Shown: positions 8,183 through 15,997, counted from the stretch's first letter. The stretch is DNA of 64,000 bases from Streptomyces sp. NBC_01232 (GCF_035989885.1 NZ_CP108518.1:62001-126000); one strand, 5' to 3'. Notes: generated by a model not told the origin, from the letters alone. Program-made: numbers and translations.

Positions 8183-8977
8183 CTAGGGGCCGGTGGCCAC
8201 GCAGGCGAGTGCCTGGGCGAGGGTGAAGGCCCCCGAGTACAGGGCGCGGCCGATGAGGGCGCCGTCGACTCCGTGCGGGGCCAGCGCGGCGACCGTGCGC
8301 AGATCGTCGAGGGTGGCGATGCCTCCGGCGGCCAGTACGCCGCCGGTGGTGCGGCGGCACACCTCGGCGACGAGTTCGAGGTTGGGGGTGGAGAGGCTGC
8401 CCTCCCGGCTGACGTCGGTGACCACGTAGCGGGTGCAGCCGGCCTCGTCGAGAACGGTGAGCGCCTTCCACAGGTCGCCGGCGTCCGTGCCCCGGCCCGG
8501 CCCGGCCAGGCGCGGGCCGTGACCGGTCAGGTGGACGGGCAGGCTGACGCCGATCCGCCTGCCGTGCCGGGCGATGGCCTCGGCGCACCAGGGGAGGTCG
8601 GTCAGCGCGCTGCGGCCGAGGTTGAGGCGGGCGCATCCGGTGGCGAGGACCCGTTCGAGGGTGGCCGTGTCGTGGACGCCGGACCGGCACATGAGCTGGA
8701 CGTCGATGGTGAGGGCCTCGATGATGCGGCGGGCCTGCGGGAGGTCGAAGCCCCCGTCGTCCTCTTCGGCCATCACCAGGTGCAGCCAGGTGGCTCCCTG
8801 GTCCTGGAAGGCCAGCGCGGCCGCGACCGGATCGCTGCGGTCGGGTTCCGGCACCTGGCCGTCCCCGACCAGGTGCACCACCCGGCCGCCGGCCACGTGC
8901 ACCGAGGGGAACAACTCGAACCCGGTACCGGTACCGGCCTGCTGTACTGCGACCGCGTCCTTCGAAAGGCGCGACAT
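8183..8977 (-). CDS. HisA/PriA-like phosphoribosyl isomerase paralogue, catalytically degenerate
   Basis: A 264-residue TIM barrel clearly related to actinobacterial PriA (HisA/TrpF isomerase): TWLHLV, TGCARLNLG, GCTRYVVTD and DGALIGRALYSGAFTL all align. The first catalytic Asp of PriA (VDVRDG) is His27 here (SVHVAGG). The second strand Asp (GLDVRG) is Pro147. The phosphate-loop SGGIR reads CRSGVH. Only Asp188 (VTDVSREG) remains. It is therefore unlikely to perform the HisA or TrpF reaction. It is monocistronic and not in a his operon. Possibly a regulatory or repurposed sugar-phosphate binder. Confidence 0.75.
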   Translation of the reverse strand: MSRLSKDAVAVQQAGTGTGFELFPSVHVAGGRVVHLVGDGQVPEPDRSDPVAAALAFQDQGATWLHLVMAEEDDGGFDLPQARRIIEALTIDVQLMCRSGVHDTATLERVLATGCARLNLGRSALTDLPWCAEAIARHGRRIGVSLPVHLTGHGPRLAGPGRGTDAGDLWKALTVLDEAGCTRYVVTDVSREGSLSTPNLELVAEVCRRTTGGVLAAGGIATLDDLRTVAALAPHGVDGALIGRALYSGAFTLAQALACVATGP

Positions 8978-9119
8978 CCCACCACCGTCCCTCTCGTACG
9001 TCCAGCCGGGAACCCCCGCCTGCTCCGCCCGCACCGTAGGAGCACGCGGGCCGGGCGTATACGGCGCGAACCCGCCACCGCGGCCCGGCCGGTGGCCCGC
9101 CCGTCCGCGCGGGGGCGGG

Positions 9120-9656
9120 TCATCGTTGCGGGGCGGCGTACCAGCGGCGGTGCACGAGCGGTTCGACGCACAGGACGGCAGCGCCCGCGGCCGCGCCGAC
9201 CAGGAGTGCGGGCGCGCCGCCGCCGGAGGCGAGGGTTCCGGCGCAGGCGGCGGCCAGGACGAGCGGGCGCAGCAGGGTCAGGGGGCCGAGGCCGGCCACC
9301 AGGGCCAGGGTGCTGGCGCGGAACGGCAGCACGAGGTACGCGGCGAGCGACAGCAGGACGGCCGTGGTGTAGCAGGCGAGGGGGACGAGGAATCCGATGG
9401 CGCCCTCGGCGAGTGCCGCGTACGTCCGGTCGCGGTCGGCGGCGGCCAGCAGGACGGCGCCGGCCGTGAGCACGGGGGCGAGCAGCAGGCCGGCTCCGAC
9501 GGCCAGGCCGCGCAGGGTCGCCCGTACGACGGCGCGGTGCTTGCGGATCCTGGCGTCCCGCCCGGCGTGGGCGCGGAAGCCGCTGAAGGCCGAGTCGACC
9601 AGGCCGAGCGCGGTGAGGGTCACGGCCAGGGCCGGTGCCGCGTCCTGCGGGGTCAC
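9120..9656 (-). CDS. Hypothetical integral membrane protein
   Basis: A 178-residue protein with a GTG start at 9656 that overlaps the stop of the upstream methyltransferase gene. It shows about four to five hydrophobic segments, with a basic cytoplasmic stretch HAGRDARIRKHRAVVR near residues 30-45. I recognise no family. Coupling to the methyltransferase suggests a joint role at the membrane. Confidence 0.65.
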   Translation of the reverse strand: MTPQDAAPALAVTLTALGLVDSAFSGFRAHAGRDARIRKHRAVVRATLRGLAVGAGLLLAPVLTAGAVLLAAADRDRTYAALAEGAIGFLVPLACYTTAVLLSLAAYLVLPFRASTLALVAGLGPLTLLRPLVLAAACAGTLASGGGAPALLVGAAAGAAVLCVEPLVHRRWYAAPQR

Positions 9657-10618
9657 CGCGCCGCTCCGGCGAGGTGTTCGGGGCCCACGAGGCGGCGTGC
9701 GGAGCGGCCCATGGCCCGGCGCAGCGGTGCCTCCAGCTCGGGCCGGATCCCGATGACGGGGCGCAGGGTGGTGCAGAACGGGTTGGCCAGACCCCGGGGT
9801 TCGTAGAGCAGCGGCCGCATCCCCGGCGCGGCCGCCGCCTGCAGCAGGGTCTCGTCGGTGTGTGCCCGGCGGGCCGAGGCGACACCGTCGTGGCGGCCGA
9901 GCGGGTGGCGCATCCGTGACCGGTGGAACACCCAGGCCCCGATGGGCGCGAGCCGGGTGGCGGCGATGTCGAAGTGGCAGAAGGCGAGGGCGGGCGAGGC
10001 GGCCTGGGCCCGGAAGAACCCGGCGAGGTCGGGGCCGCGGAAATGGTGCAGCACACCGGTGGACACGTACACGGTGGCGGCCTCCGGCAGGTCGAAGGCG
10101 TTGCCGTGGACGAAGCGGCAGTCCAGGCCCTCGGCGCGGGCCAGCCGGGCGGCCTCGCCGACGAGGGCGGCGTCCAGGTCCACGCCGACGAGTTCGACGT
10201 CCGGGCCGAGCGAGTGGTGGGCGGCGAGCCAGCGCACGGCGTATCCGAGGCCGGAACCGACGTCGACCAGGCGCAGCCGGCCGGTGGCTGTCGCGCGGAC
10301 GGCTTCGAAGACCGGGCCGAGGATGTGGACGAGCCGCTTCCCGAGGCGCAGTTCCTCGCTGAGCCGCTGCAGTTCGGTGTGCACGCCGATCATGAGGCGG
10401 TCCACGGCGTGGGGGTCGAGCACGTCGTGCCGGTCGGCGGGCAGCCGGGCGACGATGCGGGCGGCGTGCCGGTCGCCGGCCTCGCGGAGGCGGTGCACCA
10501 CCTCGGCCCTGCGCACGGGCAGGCGCGCTCCGGTGCGCGGGTCCGTGGCGGTGATCAGGTCGGATATCTCGAGGTGCGGCACGATCGTGAACCCTAACCG
10601 CTGCCGTTCCGCCCCCAC
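9653..10618 (-). CDS. Class I SAM-dependent methyltransferase
   Basis: A 321-residue protein (GTG start at 10618; an in-frame GTG at 10582 is an alternative). Motif I is LVDVGSGLGYAVRWLAAHH around residues 119-137, followed by the acidic loop of motif II (VELVGVDLD) and VYVSTGVLHHF at motif IV/post-I. The N-terminal ~100 residues are helical and the C-terminus carries several arginines. Acceptor substrate unknown. Overlaps the downstream membrane-protein gene by four bases. Confidence 0.8.
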   Translation of the reverse strand: MGAERQRLGFTIVPHLEISDLITATDPRTGARLPVRRAEVVHRLREAGDRHAARIVARLPADRHDVLDPHAVDRLMIGVHTELQRLSEELRLGKRLVHILGPVFEAVRATATGRLRLVDVGSGLGYAVRWLAAHHSLGPDVELVGVDLDAALVGEAARLARAEGLDCRFVHGNAFDLPEAATVYVSTGVLHHFRGPDLAGFFRAQAASPALAFCHFDIAATRLAPIGAWVFHRSRMRHPLGRHDGVASARRAHTDETLLQAAAAPGMRPLLYEPRGLANPFCTTLRPVIGIRPELEAPLRRAMGRSARRLVGPEHLAGAAR

Positions 10619-10794
10619 CCCGGCCCGGCCGTGCCCGTTCGGCGCGGCCCGGGGTCGGCTTGCCCCGGTCCGGCCGTGCCCGGTCGGCGCGCGGCCCGGT
10701 CCACGCGGTGCCGGGCCCGCGCGGTGCCGGTGCCCTGCCCGTCATGGCGATATATGGGTGGAGCCGGTCGGGCGGGCGCCGCAGGATGGGGCGC

Positions 10795-11337
10795 ATGAGT
10801 CTGCCGAGCGCCCCGCACCAAGTCGAGTTCCTGCACCACCCCTGCCCCGACTACCCGCACCTGACCGCCTGGGGCATCCGGGTCGACGGAACCGACCTGC
10901 GCGTCCTCGTGGCGGAGGCGACGCGCGCGCTGTGGGGCCGGGAGCTCGAGGAGGAGGACGACGACACCCCGCAGGAGCGCGAGGAGTTCCTGCTGCGCCA
11001 GCACGCCCCGCTGTACTTCGACGACGACGCCGACGGCGCCCTGGCCCGGGCCCACTTCCTGGGCGGGGCGCAGCCGGAGCTCCTCGACGGCGACCCCGGC
11101 GCCCTGTACCTCCTGGGCTGCCGCTGCGGGATCGACGCCTGCTGGCCCCTGTCCGCCACGGTCCGTGCGACGGCCACGGAGGTCACCTGGTCCGGCTTCC
11201 ACCAGGTCCACCGGCCGCAGTGGGGCGAACTGCCCATGGGGCCCTATGTGTTCGCGCGCCCGGCCTACGACGCGGCCCTGGCGGCGCCGGTCCCGCTCCC
11301 CCAGGACCCTGTCGACGCGCTGCTCGGGGAGGGTTAG
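10795..11337 (+). CDS. Hypothetical acidic protein
   Basis: A 180-residue cytosolic protein from the ATG at 10795. It has a strongly acidic stretch (ELEEEDDDTPQEREE) near residues 42-58 and a Cys-containing GCRCGIDACWPL segment near residue 105, followed by TWSGFHQVHRPQW. This pattern recurs in uncharacterised Streptomyces proteins but I cannot assign a function. Its stop overlaps the convergent toxin gene's stop by four bases. Confidence 0.65.
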   Translation: MSLPSAPHQVEFLHHPCPDYPHLTAWGIRVDGTDLRVLVAEATRALWGRELEEEDDDTPQEREEFLLRQHAPLYFDDDADGALARAHFLGGAQPELLDGDPGALYLLGCRCGIDACWPLSATVRATATEVTWSGFHQVHRPQWGELPMGPYVFARPAYDAALAAPVPLPQDPVDALLGEG

Positions 11338-11717
11338 GGGTTCGGGTGCAGGGAGCGGAGGCGGTCGGCGACGTCGTGGACGGTCAGGCGCAGGGCGCGG
11401 ATGTCGGTGATCAGGTCGCGCCAGGGCCCGAAGGCGGTGTCGACGTCCTGGCCGGAGGCTTTGATGTAGGCGACGGCGACGCCGTAGCCGAAGTACTCGT
11501 TCCTGGCCGGCAGTGGGCGGGTGAGCACGATCTGCTCCAGCAGCGCGGCCGCCCGCCAGTACGCGTCGGGCTCGTCCGTCCCCCACGACGGGGTGTTGAC
11601 CCGGTGCCGGGCGACGGCGGCCACCAGACCCGAGTAGTCCAGGACTCCCAGGTTCTTGCCGCCCAGGAGTTCTTCCTGACGGTCCAGCAGCCACCGGATG
11701 TCGATGCGCAGTTCCAA
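11334..11717 (-). CDS. Doc/Fic-like toxin of a type II toxin-antitoxin system
   Basis: A 127-residue protein if translation starts at the TTG at 11717 (MELRIDIRWLLDRQEELL), which matches the usual N-terminus of this Streptomyces family. The sequence DYSGLVAAVARHRVNTP and the Fic-helix-like RPLPARNEYFGYGVAVAYIKASG resemble Doc toxins, but the canonical HPFxxGNGR core is degenerate (no catalytic His-Pro-Phe). It lies two bases after a 37-codon ORF that occupies the antitoxin position. The partner is short, so the unit may be decaying or atypical. Confidence 0.65.
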   Translation of the reverse strand: MELRIDIRWLLDRQEELLGGKNLGVLDYSGLVAAVARHRVNTPSWGTDEPDAYWRAAALLEQIVLTRPLPARNEYFGYGVAVAYIKASGQDVDTAFGPWRDLITDIRALRLTVHDVADRLRSLHPNP

Positions 11718-11719
11718 GG

Positions 11720-11833
11720 TCAGGCCGCCTCGCTCGCACCCGGGGACAGGGGCCGGGACGGGGGCAGCGGTCCGCCGGGGGCGGCCGTGGAACGGTCCCG
11801 CGCCCGGGAGTCGGCCTTCATCGCATCCGCCAT
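11720..11833 (-). CDS. Very short antitoxin-position ORF (possibly truncated)
   Basis: A 37-residue ORF (ATG 11833, TGA 11720) starting MADAMKADSRARDR, which looks like the N-terminus of ribbon-helix-helix-type antitoxins, then turning into Pro/Ser-rich sequence (GGPLPPSRPLSPGASEAA) without a toxin-neutralising helix. Typical partners are about twice as long. It could be the remnant of a frameshifted antitoxin. It directly follows a perfect inverted repeat and precedes the toxin. Confidence 0.45.
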   Translation of the reverse strand: MADAMKADSRARDRSTAAPGGPLPPSRPLSPGASEAA

Positions 11834-11840
11834 GCCCCAA

Positions 11841-11858
11841 GTATGCATCCGTGCATAC
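11841..11858. promoter_or_regulatory. Perfect inverted repeat at the toxin-antitoxin promoter
   Basis: GTATGCA-TCCG-TGCATAC, 7-bp arms with a four-base spacer, seven bases upstream of the short ORF's ATG. Position and AT-rich character in very GC-rich DNA fit an autoregulatory operator of a toxin-antitoxin unit. Confidence 0.6.
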
Positions 11859-12124
11859 CTTTACGAATACCCGCGCCCGGCCGCCCGGCCCGTGATCCGG
11901 GGAGCGGGTGGTGCCCGGCGCGGTGGCCGGCGGGCCGGGCAGTGGCACCGTCCTGTCCCGGACGAGGGGCAGGTGCGTCTTCCGGTCCGCCGGCGGTCCG
12001 GCGAGGTCGACGTCCGCCGTGTGCAGGGGCTGTTCGCCGCTCGCGGCCCGGTCCAGGGGGTGCTCCGCGGCGCCCGCGCCGGGGTTCGACTATCGGCTCG
12101 GCTGAGCGGGCGGGGGCGCTGGGG
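11859..12124. other. Gene-free stretch
   Basis: GC-rich interval between the toxin-antitoxin promoter and a terminator. Open frames here are short and show no recognisable protein sequence; nothing else of note was seen. Confidence 0.5.
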
Positions 12125-12172
12125 GGGCCGGCCGGGGGTGGCCGCGGTGCGGTAGCCGCCCCCGGCCGGCCC
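12125..12172. terminator. 14-bp stem hairpin
   Basis: GGGCCGGCCGGGGG (12125-12138) pairs perfectly with 12159-12172, with a 20-base loop that itself contains GC-rich complementarity. It lies ten bases past the stop of the minus-strand SnoaL-like gene and is its probable terminator. Confidence 0.75.
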
Positions 12173-12181
12173 GGGGGTGTG

Positions 12182-12718
12182 TCAGGTGGTGGGCGGGGTC
12201 CAGTCGGCGGGCAGGCCGGACTGGGCGAGGACCGCGGCCAGGCTGTAGTGGTCCTTGTTGGAGACGATCCGGCAGTGGTGCCTGTCGAGGTCGATCACCG
12301 TGGTCATCGGTACGGCGAAGGGCTTGGGGGCGCCCTTGAGGTGGCCGGAGTAGACGGACCGGACGGTGATGCGGTTGCCGTCGCTGCGGGTGGTGCGGAT
12401 GGTGACGTGGACGTTGTCGATCAGGGAGTCGGCGCGGGCCTTCCACCCCGAGATCTCCTTACGGCCGCGGAAGGTGGCCGCCACGGCTTCGTCGGTGTAG
12501 GTGCCGTCGGCGGTGAACAGGGCGCCGAGCGCCCGGGGTTCGCTGCCGTTCCAGGCGCGGGCCCAAGCGGTGACGATCCGCGGGACGCGCCGGTCGGCGG
12601 CCTGTGCGGAGGACGCGGCGGCGGTGGTGGTGTGTGCGGCGTAGGCGGTGGGGGCGGCGCCGCAGAGGGCTGCGGCAGCGGTCAGCACCGTCATGGCACG
12701 GAGGGTGCGGGAGGTCAT
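12182..12718 (-). CDS. Secreted SnoaL-like (NTF2-fold) protein
   Basis: A 178-residue protein from the ATG at 12718, preceded by a good GGAG site. The first ~27 residues form a Sec signal peptide (hydrophobic TVLTAAAALCGAAP, cleavage near AYA). The mature part matches NTF2/SnoaL folds (RIVTAWARAWNGSEPRALGALF, then FRGRKEISGW). Such domains bind or isomerise small hydrophobic molecules. An in-frame ATG at 12868 lies within a promoter copy shared with the MFS gene at 23282 and would add 50 Ala/Pro-rich residues, masking the signal peptide; I prefer 12718. Shared control suggests a link to the P450/exporter group. Confidence 0.75.
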   Translation of the reverse strand: MTSRTLRAMTVLTAAAALCGAAPTAYAAHTTTAAASSAQAADRRVPRIVTAWARAWNGSEPRALGALFTADGTYTDEAVAATFRGRKEISGWKARADSLIDNVHVTIRTTRSDGNRITVRSVYSGHLKGAPKPFAVPMTTVIDLDRHHCRIVSNKDHYSLAAVLAQSGLPADWTPPTT

Positions 12719-12855
12719 GGTTGATGCTCCTTCAGGGGCGGATGCGGCCCTGCCGGCGACGGCGCCGGGCAGGTGGGGCGGGGCCTTCGGCCACGGGGCG
12801 GGCAGGGAGCCGTTCCGGGCCGCGGGCATGGGCGCTGCCTCGTCCGTCCGAGTAC

Positions 12856-12955
12856 GTGCAACGTTCATGGCGCACAGACTCACGCGGGGCGCTGTCCACT
12901 CTCCAGGCCCGGCAGGGGCCCGTGACTGTCCAGCACTGCCCACCGGTGTCCACCC
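12856..12955 (-). promoter_or_regulatory. Promoter copy A with TGGACA direct repeats
   Basis: Read on the minus strand, this 100-bp segment is about three quarters identical to 23196-23294. It holds TGGACA, TGGGCA, TGGACA at 10-bp period, and another TGGACA about 30 bp further on. It ends with an identical ATGAACGTTGCAC. The regular helical spacing suggests operator sites for an activator controlling both genes. Confidence 0.65.
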
Positions 12956-12959
12956 GCAA

Positions 12960-13226
12960 CTGCCGCGGGGGCGCATGCCGTTCGTCCGGCAGGGGTGGTG
13001 CGGTGGTGCCGATGGCGGTGCCCGCCGAGGCTGAGCCGCACCCGGTGCCCTCGCGGCGTGCGCGTGTCCGCGCCGGGCGGCTGTCCGCCGTGGTCACGGG
13101 GCCGTCCCCGCGGCCGGGCCGGTCGTGGTCCCGGCCGGCGCGGCCGGTACGGATCCCGCATTCGTGCCGGACGGGTCCGTGATGCCCTGCTGGAGCGTCG
13201 GCCGGGCGGGCGCGGCGGCCGCGTAC
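12960..13226. other. Gene-free stretch
   Basis: Intergenic DNA between promoter copy A and the terminator of the SLT-domain gene. No convincing ORF, repeat or RNA was seen. Confidence 0.5.
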
Positions 13227-13272
13227 ACGCACGAGCGCCCGGCCGGGTGGTCCCGGCCGGGCGCTCGTGCGT
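13227..13272. terminator. Strong terminator, 21-bp perfect stem
   Basis: Positions 13227-13247 pair perfectly with 13252-13272 around a four-base loop, 22 bases beyond the stop of the minus-strand SLT-domain gene. Confidence 0.85.
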
Positions 13273-13294
13273 ATGCGTGCTGTCCGCTGGCGGC

Positions 13295-13699
13295 TTAGTA
13301 CCAGTGGTTGTTCTGCCAGAAGTTCCAGGCGCCGACGGGGCTGCCGTAGCGGTCGTTCATGTAGTCCAGGCCCCACTTGATCTGGGTGGCGGGGTTGGTC
13401 TTCCAGTCCGCGCCGGCCGAAGCCATCTTCGAGGCCGGCAGGGCCTGGGCCAGGCCGTACGCGCCGGAGGAGGCGTTGGTCGCGGTGTGGTTCCAGCCGC
13501 TCTCGTGCGAGATGATCTTGTCGAAGGCGGCGAACTGGGCCGGGTCCTTGATCATCTGCTGCGCGATCGCCTTGGCGCTCATCGGGGCCGCCTGGGCGGG
13601 AACCGTGGCAAGCATGGAACCGGCGACACCGAGGGCGACGACGGTGCCCGCGAGGGCCTTCTTGGAGGTGGCGATGCGGCGGATGATGGCGTTGGACAC
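13295..13699 (-). CDS. Secreted SLT-domain (lytic transglycosylase-like) protein
   Basis: A 134-residue protein from a GTG at 13699. A basic start followed by ALAGTVVALGVAGSMLATVPAQA is a clear signal peptide. The mature ~90 residues contain the SLT signature: ISHESGWNHTATN with the catalytic Glu, then SGAYGLAQALP, and a C-terminal GLDYMNDRYGSPVGAW. This is the short resuscitation/cell-wall hydrolase type abundant in Streptomyces. It acts on peptidoglycan outside the cell. A long structured leader precedes it and a strong hairpin follows. Confidence 0.9.
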   Translation of the reverse strand: MSNAIIRRIATSKKALAGTVVALGVAGSMLATVPAQAAPMSAKAIAQQMIKDPAQFAAFDKIISHESGWNHTATNASSGAYGLAQALPASKMASAGADWKTNPATQIKWGLDYMNDRYGSPVGAWNFWQNNHWY

Positions 13700-13735
13700 G
13701 GATGGACCTTCCGACGGGGACAAGGGCGGTCGCAC

Positions 13736-13826
13736 GCATGCCGAAGACATGCGTGAGCCACTCACGCAAAGGAGAGGGGTTCGTCGGCGGCGGGTGAAGT
13801 ACCTGAAGTACCCCTGCCGCCTTGCG
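13736..13826 (-). ncRNA. Structured 5' leader of the SLT-domain gene (riboswitch-like)
   Basis: On the minus strand GGCGGC (13821-13816) pairs with GCCGCC (13791-13786). The loop-proximal AGGGGT (13815-13810) can pair with ACCCCT (13780-13775), forming an H-type pseudoknot. A hairpin GCGTGAG/CTCACGC (13751-13757/13761-13767) and then GCATG/CATGC (13736-13740/13748-13752) follow before the start codon. Cell-wall hydrolase genes of this type in actinobacteria often carry c-di-AMP (ydaO) riboswitches. I do not see the full ydaO consensus, so the class is uncertain. Confidence 0.45.
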
Positions 13827-14284
13827 ACTCATCCAGTTCTACAGACGCCCCGACGGCCTGGCAACGACCCCGCTTACTAGGGACCTTCGCAGTCGGGGGC
13901 CGACGGGCCTTCGGGGGCCCGGGAGGCGCGGCATCGGGCCTCCGGTGGCTACTATCCCGGTTCGTATGTGACGTGGGCCCTATGGGGCGGGTCACCAGCG
14001 GGACGCCCGAATCTCACCGATTGTCACCGGCTATACCCCTTTGAGGGAGCCATCTCGATGCCCGAATTGCCTAGTTATCGAAGGAAATGGGTGGAGTGGA
14101 GGCCGTCTCTCCTCCGTGGGGGGCTCTGAGGCCGGTGGCGGGCGGGTGGCCGCCCGCCGCGTGCAGCCGCCCTCCGGCCCGCACGCGCGCGCGTCCATCC
14201 GGGCGAAGGTTCCGGGAAACCCTGCCCGTCGCGCCTCACGGCGGGCCATGGTCGCTTCCAGGAAGAACGGCACGGAGAACAAGG
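13827..14284. other. Divergent regulatory interval
   Basis: About 460 bases between the SLT leader and the secreted-protein gene at 14285. Minus-strand promoter elements for the SLT gene must lie here (a TAGTAG-like -10 is near 13950). On the plus side an AGGAAGAACGG purine-rich stretch precedes the ATG at 14285. No gene recognised. Confidence 0.4.
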
Positions 14285-14749
14285 ATGGGGACATTGCATT
14301 TCTTGAGGCGCACCGGAACGGTCCTGGGCGCGGCCGCGCTGACCATGCTGGCCGTCCCGGCCCCCGCTCACGCCGCGGCGGTCGCGTGCGGCGGGGGGAC
14401 GTCGACCGGCCGGGTGGCCGTCAACGGCTGCATCAGCGCCCAGCGGGGATCCGCCGGCAGGTTCCCCACGCGGGAGATCACGGCGCACATCAGGGCACGG
14501 AACACGGGAGCGAAGGGGCTGAACGTCTCCTACGAGGCGTTCTTCCGCGTCGTCGACGGTGGCCACTGGGAGAAAGTGGGCAGCGGCCGCACCCATGTCC
14601 GGGCCGGTGAGTCGATCGGCCCCCTCGAGGTGGGAAGCACGACCCGGGTGTGCGGTCCCGTGAAGGTCGAGATCCGGGTACACGCCCGGGCCGACGGCGC
14701 CGCCTGGAGCGGCTGGTCCCCCGCGGCCACGAAGCAGTGCCAGACCTGA
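14285..14749 (+). CDS. Secreted hypothetical protein with disulfide-type cysteines
   Basis: A 154-residue protein with a Sec signal peptide (LRRTGTVLGAAALTMLAVPAPAHA, cleavage near residue 30). Four cysteines in the mature part (ACGG, NGCIS, RVCGP, KQCQT) are spaced for two disulfides. The beta-rich body recalls small extracellular immunoglobulin-like proteins of Streptomyces. Family not identified; no enzyme motif. Confidence 0.65.
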   Translation: MGTLHFLRRTGTVLGAAALTMLAVPAPAHAAAVACGGGTSTGRVAVNGCISAQRGSAGRFPTREITAHIRARNTGAKGLNVSYEAFFRVVDGGHWEKVGSGRTHVRAGESIGPLEVGSTTRVCGPVKVEIRVHARADGAAWSGWSPAATKQCQT

Positions 14750-14801
14750 GAGCCCGGCGTTCGCGTGCCCCCGGGCGGCGGGCCGGGGCACGCCGCCCGC
14801 G

Positions 14802-15404
14802 TCACGGGGATGCGGGCGGCGTCCAGCCCGGGTCGCGGCCGCTCAGTGCGAGCGTCCGGTCCAGCAGCGGGGCGTCGTCCGGTACGGGCACGACGGGTCC
14901 GAAGATGCCGTCGCCGCGGTCCCCCTCCTCGGCGGCCGCCAGCAGGAACGCGTGCGAGGAGCGGAGCGCGGCGTGATCGGGCGCGTACTCCTGGCCGGTG
15001 GCCCGGGCCAGGTCCCATCCGTGCAGCACCAGCTCGTCGACCGCCACCGCACCCGCGATCCCGCCGGGCAGGTCCACGCCGCCGGCGCGGGTCATGCCGG
15101 TCCAGGCGGCCGGGTCTTCCCAGGCCTCGGCGAGTTCGCCGAGGACCCCGGGCAGTTCCTCGCGCCAGCGGGCGGGCAGGGAGGGCGTGGCCGAGGTGGG
15201 GTCCGTGTCCGTCGTGGGGCCCAGGTCCTTGCGGGCGGCGTCGCGGAAGGCGACCGCGAGACCCGCGAGGTGGCCCAGCAGGTCACCGACCGTGTAGGCG
15301 GGGCAGGGCGTCCGGTCGGTGAGCCGGGCGTCCGGGACGGCCGCCGCGAGACGGGCCACGATCCGCGCCTGCGGTCCGAGATCGAAAGCGGTCGTACCGG
15401 TCAT
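14802..15404 (-). CDS. TIGR03086 family metal-binding protein
   Basis: A 200-residue protein with a strong AGGAGG-type ribosome site before ATG 15404. The segment TPCPAYTVGDLLGHLAGL and the following VAVDELVLHGWDLARATGQ give the conserved His residues of the DinB/mycothiol-dependent maleylpyruvate isomerase fold, in which three His bind a divalent metal. TIGR03086 members are thought to be mycothiol-dependent transferases. Monocistronic, divergent from the receiver-like gene. Confidence 0.85.
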   Translation of the reverse strand: MTGTTAFDLGPQARIVARLAAAVPDARLTDRTPCPAYTVGDLLGHLAGLAVAFRDAARKDLGPTTDTDPTSATPSLPARWREELPGVLGELAEAWEDPAAWTGMTRAGGVDLPGGIAGAVAVDELVLHGWDLARATGQEYAPDHAALRSSHAFLLAAAEEGDRGDGIFGPVVPVPDDAPLLDRTLALSGRDPGWTPPASP

Positions 15405-15540
15405 CTGCCGCTCCTCCTGAGAGTGGGTCTGAAGGGTAGACCGGCGGCGGGGCCCGTACTCATCGCGACGCGGCGCGGGGATGTGCCGGGCGCGTCCCGC
15501 TCGACGGGCACGCCGGCGCGGCGGAGGATGGGGCACTGTG

Positions 15541-15945
15541 ATGACGGTCCTGGTGGTCGGCATACCGGAAGGCGTGGAGCTGGAGGTGCTGCGGTCGCGG
15601 ATCCAGCGCAATCCCCACTTCCAGGTCATCTCCCATGCCCGCACGCCGGACGTCGCGCTGGCGCACGCCCGGGTCCTGCTCCCCGACATCACCGTGCTCA
15701 CCCTGTCCGGCAGCTTCCGGGACGACCCGGCCGCGTTCGGCGTCTTCCGGGGGGTGCGCGCCCTGGACCCGCCGAGCGGGGTGGTGCTCCGCACGAGGGC
15801 CGACGCGACTCCCGTCGATCTCGACGTCGTCACCGTCGACGGGGCGGTCCACCTGGTGCGCGCGGGCGACGAGGAGGGGCTGATGCGGGCGCTGCGCACG
15901 ATCGGTCTGCGCCGCGCGACCTGCGACCCGGACGAAATGCCCTGA
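15541..15945 (+). CDS. Pseudo-receiver (response-regulator-like) protein
   Basis: A 134-residue single-domain protein with CheY-like alternation (MTVLVVGIPEGVELEVLRSRI, then VALAHARVLLPDITVLTLSGSF). At the phospho-acceptor position, where receivers have PDxxxxDxxxP, it reads PDITVLTL with Thr in place of Asp, and the N-terminal acidic pair is also missing. No output domain follows. If it is a receiver relative, it cannot be phosphorylated conventionally. GTG at 15538 is a possible alternative start. Confidence 0.55.
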   Translation: MTVLVVGIPEGVELEVLRSRIQRNPHFQVISHARTPDVALAHARVLLPDITVLTLSGSFRDDPAAFGVFRGVRALDPPSGVVLRTRADATPVDLDVVTVDGAVHLVRAGDEEGLMRALRTIGLRRATCDPDEMP

Positions 15946-15997
15946 CCGGGCCCGCGGTCTCCCGCCCCCGGGCTCGCCGGCGGTTCGGGCGGCGGGG

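Noticed and set aside
8183..8977. Calling the PriA-like gene a functional hisA/priA supplying TrpF activity to the cluster
   Set aside because: Two catalytic aspartates and the phosphate loop are replaced, and the gene is over 35 kb from the trp-like operon.
12719..12868. Extended N-terminus of the secreted SnoaL-like protein from ATG 12868
   Set aside because: It would bury the signal peptide behind 50 Ala/Pro-rich residues, whereas ATG 12718 has a good ribosome site; the upstream ATG is kept only as an alternative because it is shared with promoter copy B.
13816..13826. CGCAAGG on the minus strand near the SLT gene as another SARP box
   Set aside because: There is no second heptamer 11 bp away, and the bases are part of the predicted leader RNA structure.
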